DNA from: a virus
Direction: 5' to 3' (one strand)
IMG/VR virus record: IMGVR_UViG_3300021959_000327
Span: 1 to 26,337 of that record
DNA: 26,337 bases
The position numbers and the translations under genes are program-made. Position 1 is the stretch's first letter, and the number at the start of each line of letters is the position of its first letter. Below, piece by piece: positions 24,095 through 26,337 of the stretch. The notes under the pieces are model-generated. The model searched no databases, was not told the DNA's origin, and worked only from the letters and a program-made list of their open reading frames with translations.

Positions 24095-26337
24095 ATGGCA
24101 GGCGAAAAGAGATATACTAGGATACCACCGGAGAGTACGGGTGATCGGTTGTACATGGTGCATACTGCCGAGATCGAATTTGTTCAAAAATCAGATGCAC
24201 AAGGTGGGAAAACAAATCACGTTTGGAATATTGGTAAACGATATGACATTGCTGGATTTTTAGGTGGTGATGTTCACGTTCACGGTGTTTATGATAAAGG
24301 TGATGGTACAGGTATTCTTGCGGTTCACTACAACTCATCTGCTAAATTTCAAAATGCAGTACCCGAAGCGCTTGCAGTAATTTCTTATAACGGTGATCCC
24401 ATCTGTAAAGTAGGAACTGCATACGATGTTTATGTTCCTACAACACACATTATGGGATACGACAATCCAGAGTATGGATTAGAAATTGATCGTTTCGGTG
24501 CGGCAAACATTAGGTTTTCGGAAGGACAACCAGAACTTGCTGCTTATGGACAGTTGCGTATTGCTAACTCTAAAGTTCTTGCCAGATACAATTTTGATGT
24601 TAGCGCAATGCCTGATCAATTTGCTAACTCTCTTTTAGGTTCTGGCACAACAGTTTGGGATTCAGGTAAGAAATGGATACGTCTTGGTTTAGAAGGCAAT
24701 CTTGGCAATGGCGCTTCTGGAGACCTTGCAACAAACACTTCGCATCTCTATCACCCATTATCATATGGTTCTGGCGTCTTCGTTATTATGGGTACTATGA
24801 TTCCTGATAGTGGTAAAGCAACCTGTGTGAGAAACTGGGGACCATTTGATGCAACCGATGGATTTATGTTCCGTCTTACTGGGTCAGGTCTTTCTGTCGT
24901 ACACCGTAGAACCTTTGACGGTGTTCAAGGCGAAACAATCATACCACAGGCAAATTGGAACGGAGATCGTCTGGATGGTGCTGGTGGCAATGGTAATAGA
25001 TCAGGTGTGACACTTGATGTCACAACGGCAAACCAATATTTCTACGATTATCAAATTTTGGCGGGAGGTTCTATTCGTTGGGGTATTATCATCAACGGTG
25101 AACGAATTATCTGTCACGAAATGGATATGAGTAATCGAACTGACGTTGGATGGCTAACAAATGCTATCGGATTAAGCGCAAGACCTGTCTGTTGGGCAAC
25201 CAAGAGATTGTCTGCTCCAACCGAAGATACTGCTGACTATCTTTATGCACTGGGTGCTGGTGTTTGGACTGATGCTCAAACTGACCCTGTTCAAGAATTG
25301 GGAAAACCAGGATCTCTCGACGAAACGTTCGTGTTCGATAATAAAGTAACTACTGCGGGTGTTCCATATACGCAGGGTGCTTATTACTTAACCTCAATGC
25401 GCCCTATCAGTGTATATCCTGCTGGTTCTCCTGCCGCTGGACAGTTCAATCATTCGTTATATGCACCTGAAACTATTCGTCTTAATTGTTTTAACCAAGA
25501 TGGGTCTTTTCCTGATGGCGAACTTCGAGTATTCTTGAAGTGCATTCTTCGAGGAGAAAAATGGGAAAATCCCAGTTATAGCACAATAGAACGAGACGGC
25601 GATGCGTTTACTTCGGTTGATGGCATTCGTTCTGTATACAACGCCAAAGCGAATCACATTGGTCACGGACCAGAAATTCTTCGAGTGCCTATACGAAACG
25701 GTGTGACCGAGTTAGATCTTGAAAGGTTGTTCGACAATATTCAATATGGTGCGGTAAGACCCAATACAGAAGTAGGTCTTTCAAGACGTAAACAATCGCT
25801 AACTAATATTACTGGCAATTTAGATCGTTACAACAGGGGTGTTAATCGTGTAGAAATCGAAGTTGGACCAGATCCCGAACGAGGTGGTAACATTCACTAC
25901 TTCGAAGAAAAAGATCGAATCGAACTTAAAGATATTGTTGATGCGGGAGCAGATGGTCCCGCAACATTGCTGAACAAAGCATTCTATATGTCTTTCTTGT
26001 CAAGTAACGATGCTTGGTTGTATGATAGCGATGCGGGTGGGTTATCATTACTCGAAAATGATCGTAATACACGAATCATAAACTTCACACCCTCTACTGT
26101 TCAGTTAGGGATTAACAATCTTTCTCCGAGCAATCAAGACAGCGTACAAATTGCTGGTGCGGGAACTGCACTTGTTCTTGATTATGATTCTGATAATGGT
26201 CGAATATATCTTGAAGGTAGAAACAATGCTCTGTTAGACACAGGTCTTGCGGGTGGTACTGCATTCACAGTTAAGAACAGTTCTGGATCAACATTGTTGA
26301 GTACAACATTAACTTCTATTAACACAGTGGGCGTTAA
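24095..26337 (+). CDS. Large virion structural protein, 3' end outside window
   Basis: My own translation from the ATG at 24095 (CGGAG at 24084-24088 as ribosome binding site) gives at least 747 codons with no stop before the window ends, so it is a 3'-partial gene. The start is MAGEKRYTRIPPESTGDRLY. Near residue 142 it has FSEGQPELAAYGQLR, and around residues 215-295 a concanavalin-like core: SHLYHPLSYGSGVFVIMG, CVRNWGPFDATDGFMFRLTG and WNGDRLDGAG. These recall large structural proteins of marine T4-like phages that carry receptor-binding or decoration domains. The later part (to ~750) is beta-rich. It has its own late promoter. A virion structural role is well supported by context; the precise role is not. 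Confidence 0.8.
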   Translation, partial: MAGEKRYTRIPPESTGDRLYMVHTAEIEFVQKSDAQGGKTNHVWNIGKRYDIAGFLGGDVHVHGVYDKGDGTGILAVHYNSSAKFQNAVPEALAVISYNGDPICKVGTAYDVYVPTTHIMGYDNPEYGLEIDRFGAANIRFSEGQPELAAYGQLRIANSKVLARYNFDVSAMPDQFANSLLGSGTTVWDSGKKWIRLGLEGNLGNGASGDLATNTSHLYHPLSYGSGVFVIMGTMIPDSGKATCVRNWGPFDATDGFMFRLTGSGLSVVHRRTFDGVQGETIIPQANWNGDRLDGAGGNGNRSGVTLDVTTANQYFYDYQILAGGSIRWGIIINGERIICHEMDMSNRTDVGWLTNAIGLSARPVCWATKRLSAPTEDTADYLYALGAGVWTDAQTDPVQELGKPGSLDETFVFDNKVTTAGVPYTQGAYYLTSMRPISVYPAGSPAAGQFNHSLYAPETIRLNCFNQDGSFPDGELRVFLKCILRGEKWENPSYSTIERDGDAFTSVDGIRSVYNAKANHIGHGPEILRVPIRNGVTELDLERLFDNIQYGAVRPNTEVGLSRRKQSLTNITGNLDRYNRGVNRVEIEVGPDPERGGNIHYFEEKDRIELKDIVDAGADGPATLLNKAFYMSFLSSNDAWLYDSDAGGLSLLENDRNTRIINFTPSTVQLGINNLSPSNQDSVQIAGAGTALVLDYDSDNGRIYLEGRNNALLDTGLAGGTAFTVKNSSGSTLLSTTLTSINTVGV

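Noticed and set aside
1-26337. tRNA genes, integrase, transposase, reverse transcriptase or diversity-generating retroelement
   Set aside because: I looked for cloverleaf-type sequence and family motifs by eye and found none; no template/variable repeat pair was seen near the adhesins.

Overview
This window is part of the late structural region of a T4-like (contractile-tailed, tailed dsDNA) bacteriophage. The core is an uninterrupted T4-order block of eight morphogenesis genes: 13 (neck), 14 (neck), 15 (tail sheath stabiliser), 16 and 17 (small and large terminase), 18 (sheath), 19 (tube) and 20 (portal), from 9590 to 18074. All genes read on the + strand, are tightly packed (many overlap by 1-26 bases), and no stretch above about 100 bases lacks a gene. 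Base composition is moderately AT-rich. The fibre modules, the LamG cassettes and the T4-type late promoters match what is known from marine T4-like phages (cyanophage and pelagiphage relatives). A Gram-negative aquatic host is likely, but the host itself cannot be read from the sequence. I see no integrase, repressor, tRNA, CRISPR array or insertion sequence.

Layout: (a) 1-3665 is an adhesin operon: the 3' part of a long fibre gene that begins before the window, then two LamG/concanavalin-type proteins coupled by overlapping stop/start codons. (b) 3720-9566 is a second fibre unit: a 1533-residue fibre with tandem internal repeats and a self-cleaving C-terminal chaperone (peptidase S74), a ParB-like small protein, an exported small protein, a small beta-rich structural protein and a 34-codon ORF built from V-N-K repeats. 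(c) 9590-18074 holds genes 13-20. (d) 18061-26337 is an unusual cassette after the portal gene, where T4 has its prohead core/protease/capsid genes: a collagen-like protein, two large virion proteins sharing an identical six-residue RNYSNP motif at their ends, a two-gene insert (excisionase-fold-like and YkgJ-type cysteine cluster) between them, and a large structural protein that runs off the window.

Expression is organised by T4-type late promoters (consensus NATAAATA, read by a gp55-type sigma factor). Six clear copies and one doubtful copy lie immediately upstream of transcription units. Two hairpins with UUCG loops follow the tube gene and the 657-residue protein. The first is a good terminator that may lower portal expression relative to tube. 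The second lies only a few bases after a promoter, so it may be a 5' mRNA-stabilising structure instead.

Together the genes build the neck and tail (13-15, 18, 19), pump DNA (16, 17) through the portal (20), and decorate the particle with host-contact fibres and adhesins that are mosaic in composition.
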